Assembly: GCA_037783415.1 (NCBI GenBank)
Contig: JAZGTN010000001.1
Location: 1,054,001 to 1,118,000 of the forward strand
From: Leptasterias polaris
Lineage: Eukaryota > Echinodermata > Asteroidea > Forcipulatida > Asteriidae
Length of the DNA: 64,000 nucleotides
Reading direction: 5' to 3'
The notes beneath the pieces were generated by a model. The model saw nothing but the letters and a program-made list of their open reading frames with translations, had not been told where the DNA came from and searched no databases. Position 1 is the stretch's first letter; every line of letters starts with the position of its first letter. Positions 35,475-48,569 of the stretch are shown here, in pieces. Position numbers and translations under genes: made by a program.

Positions 35475-36465
35475 CTAGCGCCGTCTAGAAATGTCTCTCT
35501 GCCCCAAGAATTCGGCCACATGACCCTTTGAACTTGACCTACGAGTGGTGTAAAATTTGTGCCAATCCAAAAATGATGTCATGTTGATTTGACCGTGCTT
35601 ACTTTGAATTTGTTTTAAAATAGCTCGTTCAACTGAAGTCGCTATTGCGTCGACTTCGGATGGTCCCCGCTCGCTGGTAATTTGCGGTATGAAGATGGCG
35701 CCTGCTGGCCCCCTCACATTCTGATTTTCGGATTTGGGAGTATTCAGGGAAGAATCAGGTAACAAAATTTGTCTCTCTGGCATGCTGTGATCAGGAGTTA
35801 TTGTCAACCGTAGATTTAACTTTATTTCAGGGTCTCAACGTTTTCCGCAGGCACTATTTCTTGGCCTTTTTTAAAACTTTCATTTTCTTTGGGTAGGGGT
35901 GACTCTCTGGCCGCTAGCGCCGTCTAGAAATGTCTCTCCGCCCCAAGAATTCGGTCACATGACCCCTTGAACTTGACCTACGAGTGGTGTAAAATTTGTG
36001 CCAATCCAAAAATGATGTCAGGTTGATTTGAGCGTACTTACTTTGAATTTGCTTGAAAACTTCTCATTTTCTTTGGGTAGGGGTGACTCTCTGGCCGCTA
36101 GCGCCGTCTAGAAATGTCTCTCCGCCCCAAGAATTCGGCCACATGACCCCTTGAACTTGACCTACGAGTGGTGTAAAATTTGTGCCAATCCAAAAATGAT
36201 GTCAGGTTGATTTGAGCGTACTTACTTTGAATTTGCTTGAAAACTTCTCATTTTCTTTGGGTAGGGGTGACTCTCTGGCCGCTAGCGCCGTCTAGAAATG
36301 TCTCTCCGCCCCAAGAATTCGGCCACATGACCCCTTGAACTTGACCTACGAGTGGTGTAAAATTTGTGCCAATCCAAAAATGATGTCAGGTTGATTTGAG
36401 CGTACTTACTTTGATTTTGCTTGAAAACTTCTCATTTTCTTTGGGTAGGGGTGACTCTCTGGCCG
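35475..36465 (+). repeat. Block 38: L38 + 3 S
   Basis: Near consensus. S units start at 35914, 36098 and 36282. Confidence 0.95.
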
Positions 36466-37255
36466 CTAGCGCCGTCTAGAAATGTCTCTCTGCCCCAACA
36501 ATTCGGCCACATGACCCTTTGAACTTGACCTACGAGTGGTGTAAAATTTGTGCCAATCCAAAAATGATGTCATGTTGATTTGACCGTGCTTACTTTGAAT
36601 TTGTTTTAAAATAGCTCGTTGCGTCGACTTCGGATGGTCCCCGCTCGCTGGTAATTTGCGGTATGAAGATGGCGCCTGCTGGCCCCCTCACATTCTGATT
36701 TTCGGATTTGGGAGTATTCAGGGAAGAATCAGGTAACAAAATTTTTCTCTCTGGCATGCTGTGATCAGGAGTTATTGTCAACCGTAGATTTAACTTTATT
36801 TCAGGGTCTCAACGTTTTCCGCAGGCACTATTTCTTGGCCTTTTTTAAAACTTTCATTTTCTTTGGGTAGGGGTGACTCTCTGGCCGCTAGCGCCGTCTA
36901 GAAATGTCTCTCCGCCCCAAGAATTCGGCCACATGACCCCTTGAACTTGACCTACGAGTGGTGTAAAATTTGTGCCAATCCAAAAATGATGTCAGGTTGA
37001 TTTGAGCGTACTTACTTTGAATTTGCTTGAAAACTTCTCATTTTCTTTGGGTAGGGGTGACTCTCTGGCCGCTAGCGCCGTCTAGAAATGTCTCTCCGCC
37101 CCAAGAATTCGGCCACATGACCCCTTGAACTTGACCTACGAGTGGTGTAAAATTTGTGCCAATCCAAAAATGATGTCAGGTTGATTTGAGCGTACTTACT
37201 TTGATTTTGCTTGAAAACTTCTCATTTTCTTTGGGTAGGGGTGACTCTCTGGCCG
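36466..37255 (+). repeat. Block 39: deleted L39 (422 bp) + 2 S
   Basis: L39 lacks 17 bp of the insert at junction 36620/36621 (GCTCGTT joined to GCGTCG), removing the left arm of the hairpin and shifting the open frame. It shares CCAACAATTC and AAAATTTTTCTC with L37. S units start at 36888 (GGCCAC, not the first-S type) and 37072. Confidence 0.95.
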
Positions 37256-38249
37256 CTAGCGCCGTCTAGAAATGTCTCTCTGCCCCAACAATTCGGCCAC
37301 ATGACCCTTTGAACTTGACCTACGAGTGGTGTAAAATTTGTGCCAATCCAAAAATGATGTCATGTTGATTTGACCGTGCTTACTTTGAATTTGTTTTAAA
37401 ATAGCTCGTTCATCAACTGAAGTCGCTATTGCGTCGACTTCGGATGGTCCCCGCTCGCTGGTAATTTGCGGTATGAAGATGGCGCCTACTGGCCCCCTCA
37501 CATTCTGATTTTCGGATTTTGGAGTATTCAGGGAAGAATCAGGTAACAAAATTTGTCTCTCTGGCATGCTGTGATCAGGAGTTATTGTCAACCGTAGATT
37601 TAACTTTATTTCAGGGTCTCAACGTTTTCCGCAGGCACTATTTCTTGGCCTTTTTAAAAACTTTCATTTTCTTTGGGTAGGGGTGACTCTCTGGCCGCTA
37701 GCGCCGTCTAGAAATGTCTCTCCGCCCCAAGAATTCGGTCACATGACCCCTTGAACTTGACCTACGAGTGGTGTAAAATTTGTGCCAATCCAAAAATGAT
37801 GTCAGGTTGATTTGAGCGTACTTACTTTGAATTTGCTTGAAAACTTCTCATTTTCTTTGGGTAGGGGTGACTCTCTGGCCGCTAGCGCCGTCTAGAAATG
37901 TCTCTCCGCCCCAATAATTCGGCCACATGACCCCTTGAACTTGACCTACGAGTGGTGTAAAATTTGTGCCAATCCAAAAATGATGTCAGGTTGATTTGAG
38001 CGTACTTACTTTGAATTTGCTTGAAAACTTCTCATTTTCTTTGGGTAGGGGTGACTCTCTGGCCGCTAGCGCCGTCTAGAAATGTCTCTTCGCCCCAAGA
38101 ATTAGGCCACATGACCCCTTGAACTTGACCTACGAGTGGTGTAAAATTTGTGCCAATCCAAAAATGATGTCAGGTTGATTTGAGCGTACTTACTTTGATT
38201 TTGCTTGAAAACTTCTCATTTTCTTTGGGTAGGGGTGACTCTGTGGCCG
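37256..38249 (+). repeat. Block 40: L40 (442 bp) + 3 S
   Basis: L40 has a 3-bp TCA duplication near 37411-37413 (CGTTCATCAACTG), CCAACAATTC, GCCTACTGG, TTTTGGAGT and T5A5. S units start at 37698, 37882 (CCAATAATTCGGCCAC) and 38066 (TCTCTTCGCC, GAATTAGGCC). Confidence 0.95.
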
Positions 38250-39608
38250 CTAGCGCCGTCTAGAAATGTCTCTCTGCCCCAAGAATTCGGCCACATGACC
38301 CTTTGAACTTGACCTACGAGTGGTGTAAAATTTGTGCCAATCCAAACATTATGTCATGTTGATTTGACCGTGCTTACTTTGAATTTGTTTTAAAATAGCT
38401 CGTTCAACTGAAGTCGCTATTGCGTCGACTTCGGATGGTCCCCGCTCGCTGGTAATTTGCGGTATGAAGATGGCGCCTGCTGGCCCCCTCACATTCTGAT
38501 TTTCGGATTTGGGAGTATTCAGGGAAGAATCAGGTAACAAAATTTGTCTCTCTGGCATGCTGTGATCAGGAGTTATTGTCAACCGTAGATTTAACTTTAT
38601 TTCAGGGTCTCAACGTTTTCCGCAGGCACTATTTCTTGGCCTTTTTTAAAACTTTCATTTTCTTTGGGTAGGGGTGACTCTCTGGCCGCTAGCGCCGTCT
38701 AGAAATGTCTCTCCGCCCCAAGAATTCGGTCACATGACCCCTTGAACTTGACCTACGAGTGGTGTAAAATTTGTGCCAATCCAAAAATGATGTCAGGTTG
38801 ATTTGAGCGTACTTACTTTGAATTTGCTTGAAAACTTCTCATTTTCTTTGGGTAGGGGTGACTCTCTGGCCGCTAGCGCCGTCTAGAAATGTCTCTCCGC
38901 CCCAAGAATTCGGCCACATGACCCCTTGAACTTGACCTACGAGTGGTGTAAAATTTGTGCCAATCCAAAGATGATGTCAGGTTGATTTGAGCGTACTTAC
39001 TTTGAATTTGCTTGAAAACTTCTCATTTTCTTTGGGTAGGGCTGACTCTCTGGCCGCTAGCGTCGTCTAGAAAGGTCTCTCCGCCCCAAGAATTCGGCCA
39101 CATGACCCCTTGAACTTGACCTACGAGTGGTGTAAAATTTGTGCCAATCCAAAAATGATGTCAGGTTGATTTGAGCGTACTTACTTTGAATTTGCTTGAA
39201 AACTTCTCATTTTCTTTGGGTAGGGGTGACTCTCTGGCCGCTAGCGCCGTCTAGAAATGTCTCTCCGCCCCAAGAATTCGGCCACATGACCCCTTGAACT
39301 TGACCTACGAGTGGTGTAAAATTTGTGCCAATCCAAAAATGATGTCAGGTTGATTTGAGCGTACTTACTTTGAATTTGCTTGAAAACTTCTCATTTTCTT
39401 TGGGTAGGGGTGACTCTCTGGCCGCTAGCGTCGTCTAGAAAGGTCTCTCCGCCCCAAGAATTCGGCCACATGACCCCTTGAACTTGACCTACGAGTGGTG
39501 TAAAATTTGTGCCAATCCAAAAATGATGTCAGGTTGATTTGAGCGTACTTACTTTGATTTTGCTTGAAAACTTCTCATTTTCTTTGGGTAGGGGTGACTC
39601 TCTGGCCG
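38250..39608 (+). repeat. Block 41: L41 + 5 S
   Basis: Carries the block 35 signature at an offset of 6116 bp: GACTCTGTGG, CCAAACATTATG, CCAAAGATG in S2 (38873), and AGGGCTGAC/GCGTCGTC/AAAGGTCTC in S3 (39057). Here S5 (39425) also has GCGTCGTC with AAAGGTCTC. Other S units start at 38689 and 39241. Confidence 0.95.
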
Positions 39609-40415
39609 TTAGCGCCGTCTAGAAATGTCTCTCTGCCCCAAGAATTCGGCCACATGACCCTTTGAACTTGACCTACGAGTGGTGTAAAATTTGTGCCAAT
39701 CCAAAAATGATGTCATGTTGATTTGACCGTGCTTACTTTGAATTTGTTTTAAAATAGCTCGTTCAACTGAAGTCGCTATTGCGTCGACTTCGGATGGTCC
39801 CCGCTCGCTGGTAATTTGCGGTATGAAGATGGCGCCTGCTGGCCCCCTCACATTCTGATTTTCGGATTTGGGAGTATTCAGGGAAGAATCAGGTAACAAA
39901 ATTTGTCTCTCTGGCATGCTGTGATCAGGAGTTATTGTCAACCGTAGATTTAACTTTATTTCAGGGTCTCAACGTTTTCCGCAGGCACTATTTCTTGGCC
40001 TTTTTTAAAACTTTCATTTTCTTTGGGTAGGGGTGACTCTCTGGCCGCTAGCGCCGTCTAGAAATGTCTCTCCGCCCCAAGAATTCGGTCACATGACCCC
40101 TTGAACTTGACCTACGAGTGGTGTAAAATTTGTGCCAATCCAAAAATGATGTCAGGTTGATTTGAGCGTACTTACTTTGAATTTGCTTGAAAACTTCTCA
40201 TTTTCTTTGGGTAGGGGTGACTCTCTGGCCGCTAGCGCCGTCTAGAAATGTCTCTCCGCCCCAAGAATTCGGCCACATGACCCCTTGAACTTGACCTACG
40301 AGTGGTGTAAAATTTGTGCCAATCCAAAAATGATGTCAGGTTGATTTGAGCGTACTTACTTTGATTTTGCTTGAAAACTTCTCATTTTCTTTGGGTAGGG
40401 GTGACTCTCTGGCCG
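39609..40415 (+). repeat. Block 42: L42 + 2 S
   Basis: L42 shares GCCGTTAGCG with L36, extending the 6116-bp duplication. S units start at 40048 and 40232. Confidence 0.95.
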
Positions 40416-41222
40416 CTAGCGCCGTCTAGAAATGTCTCTCTGCCCCAAGAATTCGGCCACATGACCCTTTGAACTTGACCTACGAGTGGTGTAAAATTTG
40501 TGCCAATCCAAAAATGATGTCATGTTGATTTGACCGTGCTTACTTTGAATTTGTTTTAAAATAGCTCGTTCAACTGAAGTCGCTATTGCGTCGACTTCGG
40601 ATGGTCCCCGCTCGCTGGTAATTTGCGGTATGAAGATGGCGCCTGCTGGCCCCCTCACATTCTGATTTTCGGATTTGGGAGTATTCAGGGAAGAATCAGG
40701 TAACAAAATTTGTCTCTCTGGCATGCTGTGATCAGGAGTTATTGTCAACCGTAGATTTAACTTTATTTCAGGGTCTCAACGTTTTCCGCAGGCACTATTT
40801 CTTGGCCTTTTTTAAAACTTTCATTTTCTTTGGGTAGGGGTGACTCTCTGGCCGCTAGCGCCGTCTAGAAATGTCTCTCCGCCCCAAGAATTCGGTCACA
40901 TGACCCCTTGAACTTGACCTACGAGTGGTGTAAAATTTGTGCCAATCCAAAAATGATGTCAGGTTGATTTGAGCGTACTTACTTTGAATTTGCTTGAAAA
41001 CTTCTCATTTTCTTTGGGTAGGGGTGACTCTCTGGCCGCTAGCGCCGTCTAGAAATGTCTCTCCGCCCCAAGAATTCGGCCACATGACCCCTTGAACTTG
41101 ACCTACGAGTGGTGTAAAATTTGTGCCAATCCAAAAATGATGTCAGGTTGATTTGAGCGTACTTACTTTGATTTTGCTTGAAAACTTCTCATTTTCTTTG
41201 GGTAGGGGTGACTCTCTGGCCG
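40416..41222 (+). repeat. Block 43: L43 + 2 S
   Basis: Near consensus. S units start at 40855 and 41039. Confidence 0.95.
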
Positions 41223-42213
41223 CTAGCGCCGTCTAGAAATGTCTCTCTGCCCCAAGAATTCGGCCACATGACCCTTTGAACTTGACCTACGAGTGGTGTA
41301 AAATTTGTGCCAATCCAAAAATGATGTCATGTTGATTTGACCGTGCTTACTTTGAATTTGTTTTAAAATAGCTCGTTCAACTGAAGTCGCTATTGCGTCG
41401 ACTTCGGATGGTCCCCGCTCGCTGGTAATTTGCGGTATGAAGATGGCGCCTGCTGGCCCCCTCACATTCTGATTTTCGGATTTGGGAGTATTCAGGGAAG
41501 AATCAGGTAACAAAATTTGTCTCTCTGGCATGCTGTGATCAGGAGTTATTGTCAACCGTAGATTTAACTTTATTTCAGGGTCTCAACGTTTTCCGCAGGC
41601 ACTATTTCTTGGCCTTTTTTTAAACTTTCATTTTCTTTGGGTAGGGGTAACTCTCTGGCCGCTAGCGCCGTCTAGAAATGTCTCTCCGCCCCAAGAATTC
41701 GGTCACATGACCCCTTGAACTTGACCTACGAGTTGTGTAAAATTTGTGCCAATCCAAAAATGATGTCAAGTTGATTTGAGCGTACTTACTTTGAATTTGC
41801 TTGAAAACTTCTCATTTTCTTTGGGTAGGGGTGACTCTCTGGCCGCTAGCGCCGTCTAGAAATGTCTCTCCGCCCCAAGAATTCAGCCACATGACCCCTT
41901 GAACTTGACCTACGAGTGGTGTAAAATTTGTGCCAATCCAAAAATGATGTCAGGTTGATTTGAGCGTACTTACTTTGAATTTGCTTGAAAACTTCTCATT
42001 TTCTTTGGGTAGGGGTGACTCTCTGGCCGCTAGCGCCGTCTAGAAATGTCTCTCCGCCCCAAGAATTCGGCCACATGACCCCTTGAACTTGACCTACGAG
42101 TGGTGTAAAATTTGTGCCAATCCAAAAATGATGTCAGGTTGATTTGAGCGTACTTACTTTGATTTTGCTTGAAAACTTCTCATTTTCTTTGGGTAGGGGT
42201 GACTCTCTGGCCG
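41223..42213 (+). repeat. Block 44: L44 + 3 S
   Basis: L44 has a T7A3 right junction and GGGGTAACTC. S1 (41662) has ACGAGTTGTG and GTCAAGTTG; S2 (41846) has ATTCAGCC; S3 starts at 42030. Related to blocks 54, 55 and 58. Confidence 0.95.
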
Positions 42214-42836
42214 CTAGCGCCGTCTAGAAATGTCTCTCTGCCCCAAGAATTCGGCCACATGACCCTTTGAACTTGACCTACGAGTGGTGTAAAATTTGTG
42301 CCAATCCAAAAATGATGTCATGTTGATTTGACCGTGCTTACTTTGAATTTGTTTTAAAATAGCTCGTTCAACTGAAGTCGCTATTGCGTCGACTTCGGAT
42401 GGTCCCCGCTCGCTGGTAATTTACGGTATGAAGATGGCGCCTGCTGGCCCCCTCACATTCTGATTTTCGGATTTGGGAGTATTCAGGGAAGAATCAGGTA
42501 ACAAAATTTGTCTCTCTGGCATGCTGTGATCAGGAGTTATTGTCAACCGTAGATTTAACTTTATTTCAGGGTCTCAACGTTTTCCGCAGGCACTATTTCT
42601 TGGCCTTTTTTAAAACTTTCATTTTCTTTGGGTAGGGGTGACTCTCTGGCCGCTAGCGCCGTCTAGAAATGTCTCTCCGCCCCAAGAATTCGGTCACATG
42701 ACCCCTTGAACTTGACCTACGAGTGGTGTAAAATTTGTGCCAATCCAAAAATGATGTCAGGTTGATTTGAGCGTACTTACTTTGATTTTGCTTGAAAACT
42801 TCTCATTTTCTTTGGGTAGGGGTGACTCTCTGGCCG
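42214..42836 (+). repeat. Block 45: L45 + 1 S
   Basis: L45 has TTTACGG, an isolated recurrence of the L11-L14/L17 variant. Its one S (42653-42836) is both first type (GGTCAC) and last type (TTTGATTTTG), so it is a fused first/last unit. Confidence 0.95.
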
Positions 42837-44011
42837 CTAGCGCCGTCTAGAAATGTCTCTCTACCCCAAGAATTCGGCCACATGACCCTTTGAACTTGAC
42901 CTACGAGTGGTGTAAAATTTGTGCCAATCCAAAAATGATGTCATGTTGATTTGACCGTGCTTACTTTGAATTTGTTTTAAAATAGCTCGTTCAACTGAAG
43001 TCGCTATTGCGTCGACTTCGGATGGTCTCCGCTCGCTGGTAATTTGCGGTATGAAGATGGCGCCTGCTGGCCCCCTCACATTCTGATTTTCGGATTTGGG
43101 AGTATTCAGGGAAGAGTCAGGTAACAAAATTTGTCTCTCTGGCATGCTGTGATCAGGAGTTATTGTCAACCGTAGATTTAACTTTATTTCAGGGTCTCAA
43201 CGTTTTCCGCAGGCACTATTTCTTGGCCTTTTTAAAAACTTTCATTTTCTTTGGGTAGGGGTGACTCTCTGGCCGCTAGCGCCGTCTAGAAATGTCTCTC
43301 CGCCCCAAGAATTCGGTCACATGACCCCTTGAACTTGACCTACGAGTGGTGTAAAATTTGTGCCAATCCAAAGATGATGTCAGGTTGATTTGAGCGTACT
43401 TACTTTGAATTTGCTTGAAAACTTCTCATTTTCTTTGGGTAGGGGTGACTCTCTGGCCGCTAGCGCGGTCTACAAATGTCTCTCCGCCCCAAGAATTCGG
43501 CCACATGACCCCTTGTACTTGACCTACGAGTGGTGTAAAATTTGTGCCAATCCAAAAATGATGTCAGGTTGATTTGAGCGTACTTACTTTGAATTTGCTT
43601 GAAAACTTCTCATTTTCTTTGGGTAGGGGTGACTCTCTGGCCGCTAGCGCCGTCTAGAAATGTCTCTCCGCCCCAAGAATTCGGCCACCTGACCCCTTGA
43701 ACTTGACCTACGAGTGGTGTAAAATTTGTGCCAATCCAAAAATGATGTCAGGTTGATTTGAGCGTACTTACTTTGAATTTGCTTGAAAACTTCTCATTTT
43801 CTTTGGGTAGGGGTGACTCTCTGGCCGCTAGCGCCGTCTAGAAATGTCTCTCCGCCCCAAGAATTCGGCCACATGACCCCTTGAACTTGACCTACGAGTG
43901 GTGTAAAATTTGTGCCAATCCAAAAATGATGTCAGGTTGATTTGAGCGTACTTACTTTGATTTTGCTTGAAAACTTCTCATTTTCTTTGGGTAGGGGTGA
44001 CTCTCTGGCCG
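42837..44011 (+). repeat. Block 46: L46 + 4 S
   Basis: L46 has CTCTACCCC (early TAG in the open frame), GGTCTCCGC, GAAGAGTCAGG and T5A5. S1 (43276) CCAAAGATG; S2 (43460) GCGGTCTACAAATG with TTGTACTTG; S3 (43644) CCACCTGACC; S4 starts at 43828. These four match positions 7-10 of the 2279-bp block that follows. Confidence 0.95.
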
Positions 44012-46290
44012 CTAGCGCCGTCTAGAAATGTCTCTCTGCCCCAAGAATTCAGCCACATGACCCTTTGAACTTGACCTACGAGTGGTGTAAAATTTGTGCC
44101 AATCCAAAAATGATGTCATGTTGATTTGACCGTGCTTACTTTGAATTTGTTTTAAAATAGCTCGTTCAACTGAAGTCGCTATTGCGTCGACTTCGGATGG
44201 TCCCCGCTCGCTGGTAATTTGCGGTATGAAGATGGCGCCTGCTGGCCCCCTCACATTCTGATTTTCGGATTTGGGAGTATTCAGGGAAGAATCAGGTAAC
44301 AAAATTTGTCTCTCTGGCATGCTGTGATCAGGAGTTATTGTCAACCGTAGATTTAACTTTATTTCAGGGTCTCAACGTTTTCCGCAGGCACTATTTCTTG
44401 GCCTTTTTTAAAACTTTCATTTTCTTTGGGTAGGGGTGACTCTCTGGCCGCTAGCGCCGTCTAGAAATGTCTCTCCGCCCCAAGAATTCGGTCACATGAC
44501 CCCTTGAACTTGACCTACGAGTGGTGTAAAATTTGTGCCAATCCAAAAATGATGTCAGGTTGATTTGAGCGTACTTACTTTGAATTTGCTTGAAAACTTC
44601 TCATTTTCTTTGGGTAGGGGTGACTCTCTGGCCGCTAGCGCCGTCTAGAAATGTCTCTCCGCCCCAAGAATTCGGCCACATGACCCCTTGAACTTGACCT
44701 ACGAGTGGTGTAAAATTTGTGCCAATCCAAAAATGATGTCAGGTTGATTTGAGCGTACTTACTTTGAATTTGCTTGAAAACTTCTCATTTTCTTTGGGTA
44801 GGGGTGACTCTCTGGCCGCTAGCGCCGTCTAAAAATGTCTCTCCGCCCCAAGAATTCGGTCACATGACCCCTTGAACTTGACCTACGAGTGGTGTAAAAT
44901 TTGTGCCAATCCAAAAATGATGTCAGGTTGATTTGAGCGTACTTACTTTGAATTTGCTTGAAAACTTCTCATTTTCTTTGGGTAGGGGTGACTCTCTGGC
45001 CGCTAGCGCCGTCTAGAAATGTCTCTCCGCCCCAAGAATTCGGCCACATGACCCCTTGAACTTGACCTACGAGTGGTGTAAAATTTGTGCCAATCCAAAG
45101 ATGATGTCAGGTTGATTTGAGCGTACTTACTTTGAATTTGCTTGAAAACTTCTCATTTTCTTTGGGTAGGGGTGACTCTCTGGCCGCTAGCGCGGTCTAG
45201 AAATGTCTCTCCGCCCCAAGAATTCGGCCACATGACCCCTTGTACTTGACCTACGAGTGGTGTAAAATTTGTGCCAATCCAAAAATGATGTCAGGTTGAT
45301 TTGAGCGTACTTACTTTGAATTTGCTTGAAAACTTCTCATTTTCTTTGGGTAGGGGTGACTCTCTGGCCGCTAGCGCCGTCTAGAAATGTCTCTCCGCCC
45401 CAAGAATTCGGCCACATGACCCCTTGAACTTGACCTACGAGTGGTGTAAAATTTGTGCCAATCCAAAAATGATGTCAGGTTGATTTGAGCGTACTTACTT
45501 TGAATTTGCTTGAAAACTTCTCATTTTCTTTGGGTAGGGGTGACTCTCTGGCCGCTAGCGCCGTCTAGAAATGTCTCTCCGCCCCAAGAATTCGGCCACA
45601 TGACCCCTTGAACTTGACCTACGAGTGGTGTAAAATTTGTGCCAATCCAAAGATGATGTCAGGTTGATTTGAGCGTACTTACTTTGAATTTGCTTGAAAA
45701 CTTCTCATTTTCTTTGGGTAGGGGTGACTCTCTGGCCGCTAGCGCGGTCTACAAATGTCTCTCCGCCCCAAGAATTCGGCCACATGACCCCTTGTACTTG
45801 ACCTACGAGTGGTGTAAAATTTGTGCCAATCCAAAAATGATGTCAGGTTGATTTGAGCGTACTTACTTTGAATTTGCTTGAAAACTTCTCATTTTCTTTG
45901 GGTAGGGGTGACTCTCTGGCCGCTAGCGCCGTCTAGAAATGTCTCTCCGCCCCAAGAATTCGGCCACCTGACCCCTTGAACTTGACCTACGAGTGGTGTA
46001 AAATTTGTGCCAATCCAAAAATGATGTCAGGTTGATTTGAGCGTACTTACTTTGAATTTGCTTGAAAACTTCTCATTTTCTTTGGGTAGGGGTGACTCTC
46101 TGGCCGCTAGCGCCGTCTAGAAATGTCTCTCCGCCCCAAGAATTCGGCCACATGACCCCTTGAACTTGACCTACGAGTGGTGTAAAATTTGTGCCAATCC
46201 AAAAATGATGTCAGGTTGATTTGAGCGTACTTACTTTGATTTTGCTTGAAAACTTCTCATTTTCTTTGGGTAGGGGTGACTCTCTGGCCG
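44012..46290 (+). repeat. Block 47: L47 + 10 S (2279-bp higher-order unit, copy 1)
   Basis: S units start at 44451 and every 184 bp after. Markers: S3 GTCTAAAAATG with GGTCAC; S4 and S7 CCAAAGATG; S5 GCGGTCTAGAAATG and S8 GCGGTCTACAAATG, both with TTGTACTTG; S9 CCACCTGACC; S10 last type. S4-S6 and S7-S9 form an internal 552-bp duplication. Confidence 0.95.
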
Positions 46291-48569
46291 CTAGCGCCGT
46301 CTACAAATGTCTCTCTGCCCCAAGAATTCAGCCACATGACCCTTTGAACTTGACCTACGAGTGGTGTAAAATTTGTGCCAATCCAAAAATGATGTCATGT
46401 TGATTTGACCGTGCTTACTTTGAATTTGTTTTAAAATAGCTCGTTCAACTGAAGTCGCTATTGCGTCGACTTCGGATGGTCCCCGCTCGCTGGTAATTTG
46501 CGGTATGAAGATGGCGCCTGCTGGCCCCCTCACATTCTGATTTTCGGATTTGGGAGTATTCAGGGAAGAATCAGGTAACAAAATTTGTCTCTCTGGCATG
46601 CTGTGATCAGGAGTTATTGTCAACCGTAGATTTAACTTTATTTCAGGGTCTCAACGTTTTCCGCAGGCACTATTTCTTGGCCTTTTTTAAAACTTTCATT
46701 TTCTTTGGGTAGGGGTGACTCTCTGGCCGCTAGCGCCGTCTAGAAATGTCTCTCCGCCCCAAGAATTCGGTCACATGACCCCTTGAACTTGACCTACGAG
46801 TGGTGTAAAATTTGTGCCAATCCAAAAATGATGTCAGGTTGATTTGAGCGTACTTACTTTGAATTTGCTTGAAAACTTCTCATTTTCTTTGGGTAGGGGT
46901 GACTCTCTGGCCGCTAGCGCCGTCTAGAAATGTCTCTCCGCCCCAAGAATTCGGCCACATGACCCCTTGAACTTGACCTACGAGTGGTGTAAAATTTGTG
47001 CCAATCCAAAAATGATGTCAGGTTGATTTGAGCGTACTTACTTTGAATTTGCTTGAAAACTTCTCATTTTCTTTGGGTAGGGGTGACTCTCTGGCCGCTA
47101 GCGCCGTCTAAAAATGTCTCTCCGCCCCAAGAATTCGGTCACATGACCCCTTGAACTTGACCTACGAGTGGTGTAAAATTTGTGCCAATCCAAAAATGAT
47201 GTCAGGTTGATTTGAGCGTACTTACTTTGAATTTGCTTGAAAACTTCTCATTTTCTTTGGGTAGGGGTGACTCTCTGGCCGCTAGCGCCGTCTAGAAATG
47301 TCTCTCCGCCCCAAGAATTCGGCCACATGACCCCTTGAACTTGACCTACGAGTGGTGTAAAATTTGTGCCAATCCAAAGATGATGTCAGGTTGATTTGAG
47401 CGTACTTACTTTGAATTTGCTTGAAAACTTCTCATTTTCTTTGGGTAGGGGTGACTCTCTGGCCGCTAGCGCGGTCTAGAAATGTCTCTCCGCCCCAAGA
47501 ATTCGGCCACATGACCCCTTGTACTTGACCTACGAGTGGTGTAAAATTTGTGCCAATCCAAAAATGATGTCAGGTTGATTTGAGCGTACTTACTTTGAAT
47601 TTGCTTGAAAACTTCTCATTTTCTTTGGGTAGGGGTGACTCTCTGGCCGCTAGCGCCGTCTAGAAATGTCTCTCCGCCCCAAGAATTCGGCCACATGACC
47701 CCTTGAACTTGACCTACGAGTGGTGTAAAATTTGTGCCAATCCAAAAATGATGTCAGGTTGATTTGAGCGTACTTACTTTGAATTTGCTTGAAAACTTCT
47801 CATTTTCTTTGGGTAGGGGTGACTCTCTGGCCGCTAGCGCCGTCTAGAAATGTCTCTCCGCCCCAAGAATTCGGCCACATGACCCCTTGAACTTGACCTA
47901 CGAGTGGTGTAAAATTTGTGCCAATCCAAAGATGATGTCAGGTTGATTTGAGCGTACTTACTTTGAATTTGCTTGAAAACTTCTCATTTTCTTTGGGTAG
48001 GGGTGACTCTCTGGCCGCTAGCGCGGTCTACAAATGTCTCTCCGCCCCAAGAATTCGGCCACATGACCCCTTGTACTTGACCTACGAGTGGTGTAAAATT
48101 TGTGCCAATCCAAAAATGATGTCAGGTTGATTTGAGCGTACTTACTTTGAATTTGCTTGAAAACTTCTCATTTTCTTTGGGTAGGGGTGACTCTCTGGCC
48201 GCTAGCGCCGTCTAGAAATGTCTCTCCGCCCCAAGAATTCGGCCACCTGACCCCTTGAACTTGACCTACGAGTGGTGTAAAATTTGTGCCAATCCAAAAA
48301 TGATGTCAGGTTGATTTGAGCGTACTTACTTTGAATTTGCTTGAAAACTTCTCATTTTCTTTGGGTAGGGGTGACTCTCTGGCCGCTAGCGCCGTCTAGA
48401 AATGTCTCTCCGCCCCAAGAATTCGGCCACATGACCCCTTGAACTTGACCTACGAGTGGTGTAAAATTTGTGCCAATCCAAAAATGATGTCAGGTTGATT
48501 TGAGCGTACTTACTTTGATTTTGCTTGAAAACTTCTCATTTTCTTTGGGTAGGGGTGACTCTCTGGCCG
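46291..48569 (+). repeat. Block 48: L48 + 10 S (2279-bp higher-order unit, copy 2)
   Basis: Same markers in the same positions as block 47 (S3 at 47098, S5 at 47466, S8 at 48018, S9 at 48202). The difference I noticed is GTCTACAAATG in L48, which also opens a chance plus-strand frame at 46221. Confidence 0.95.
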
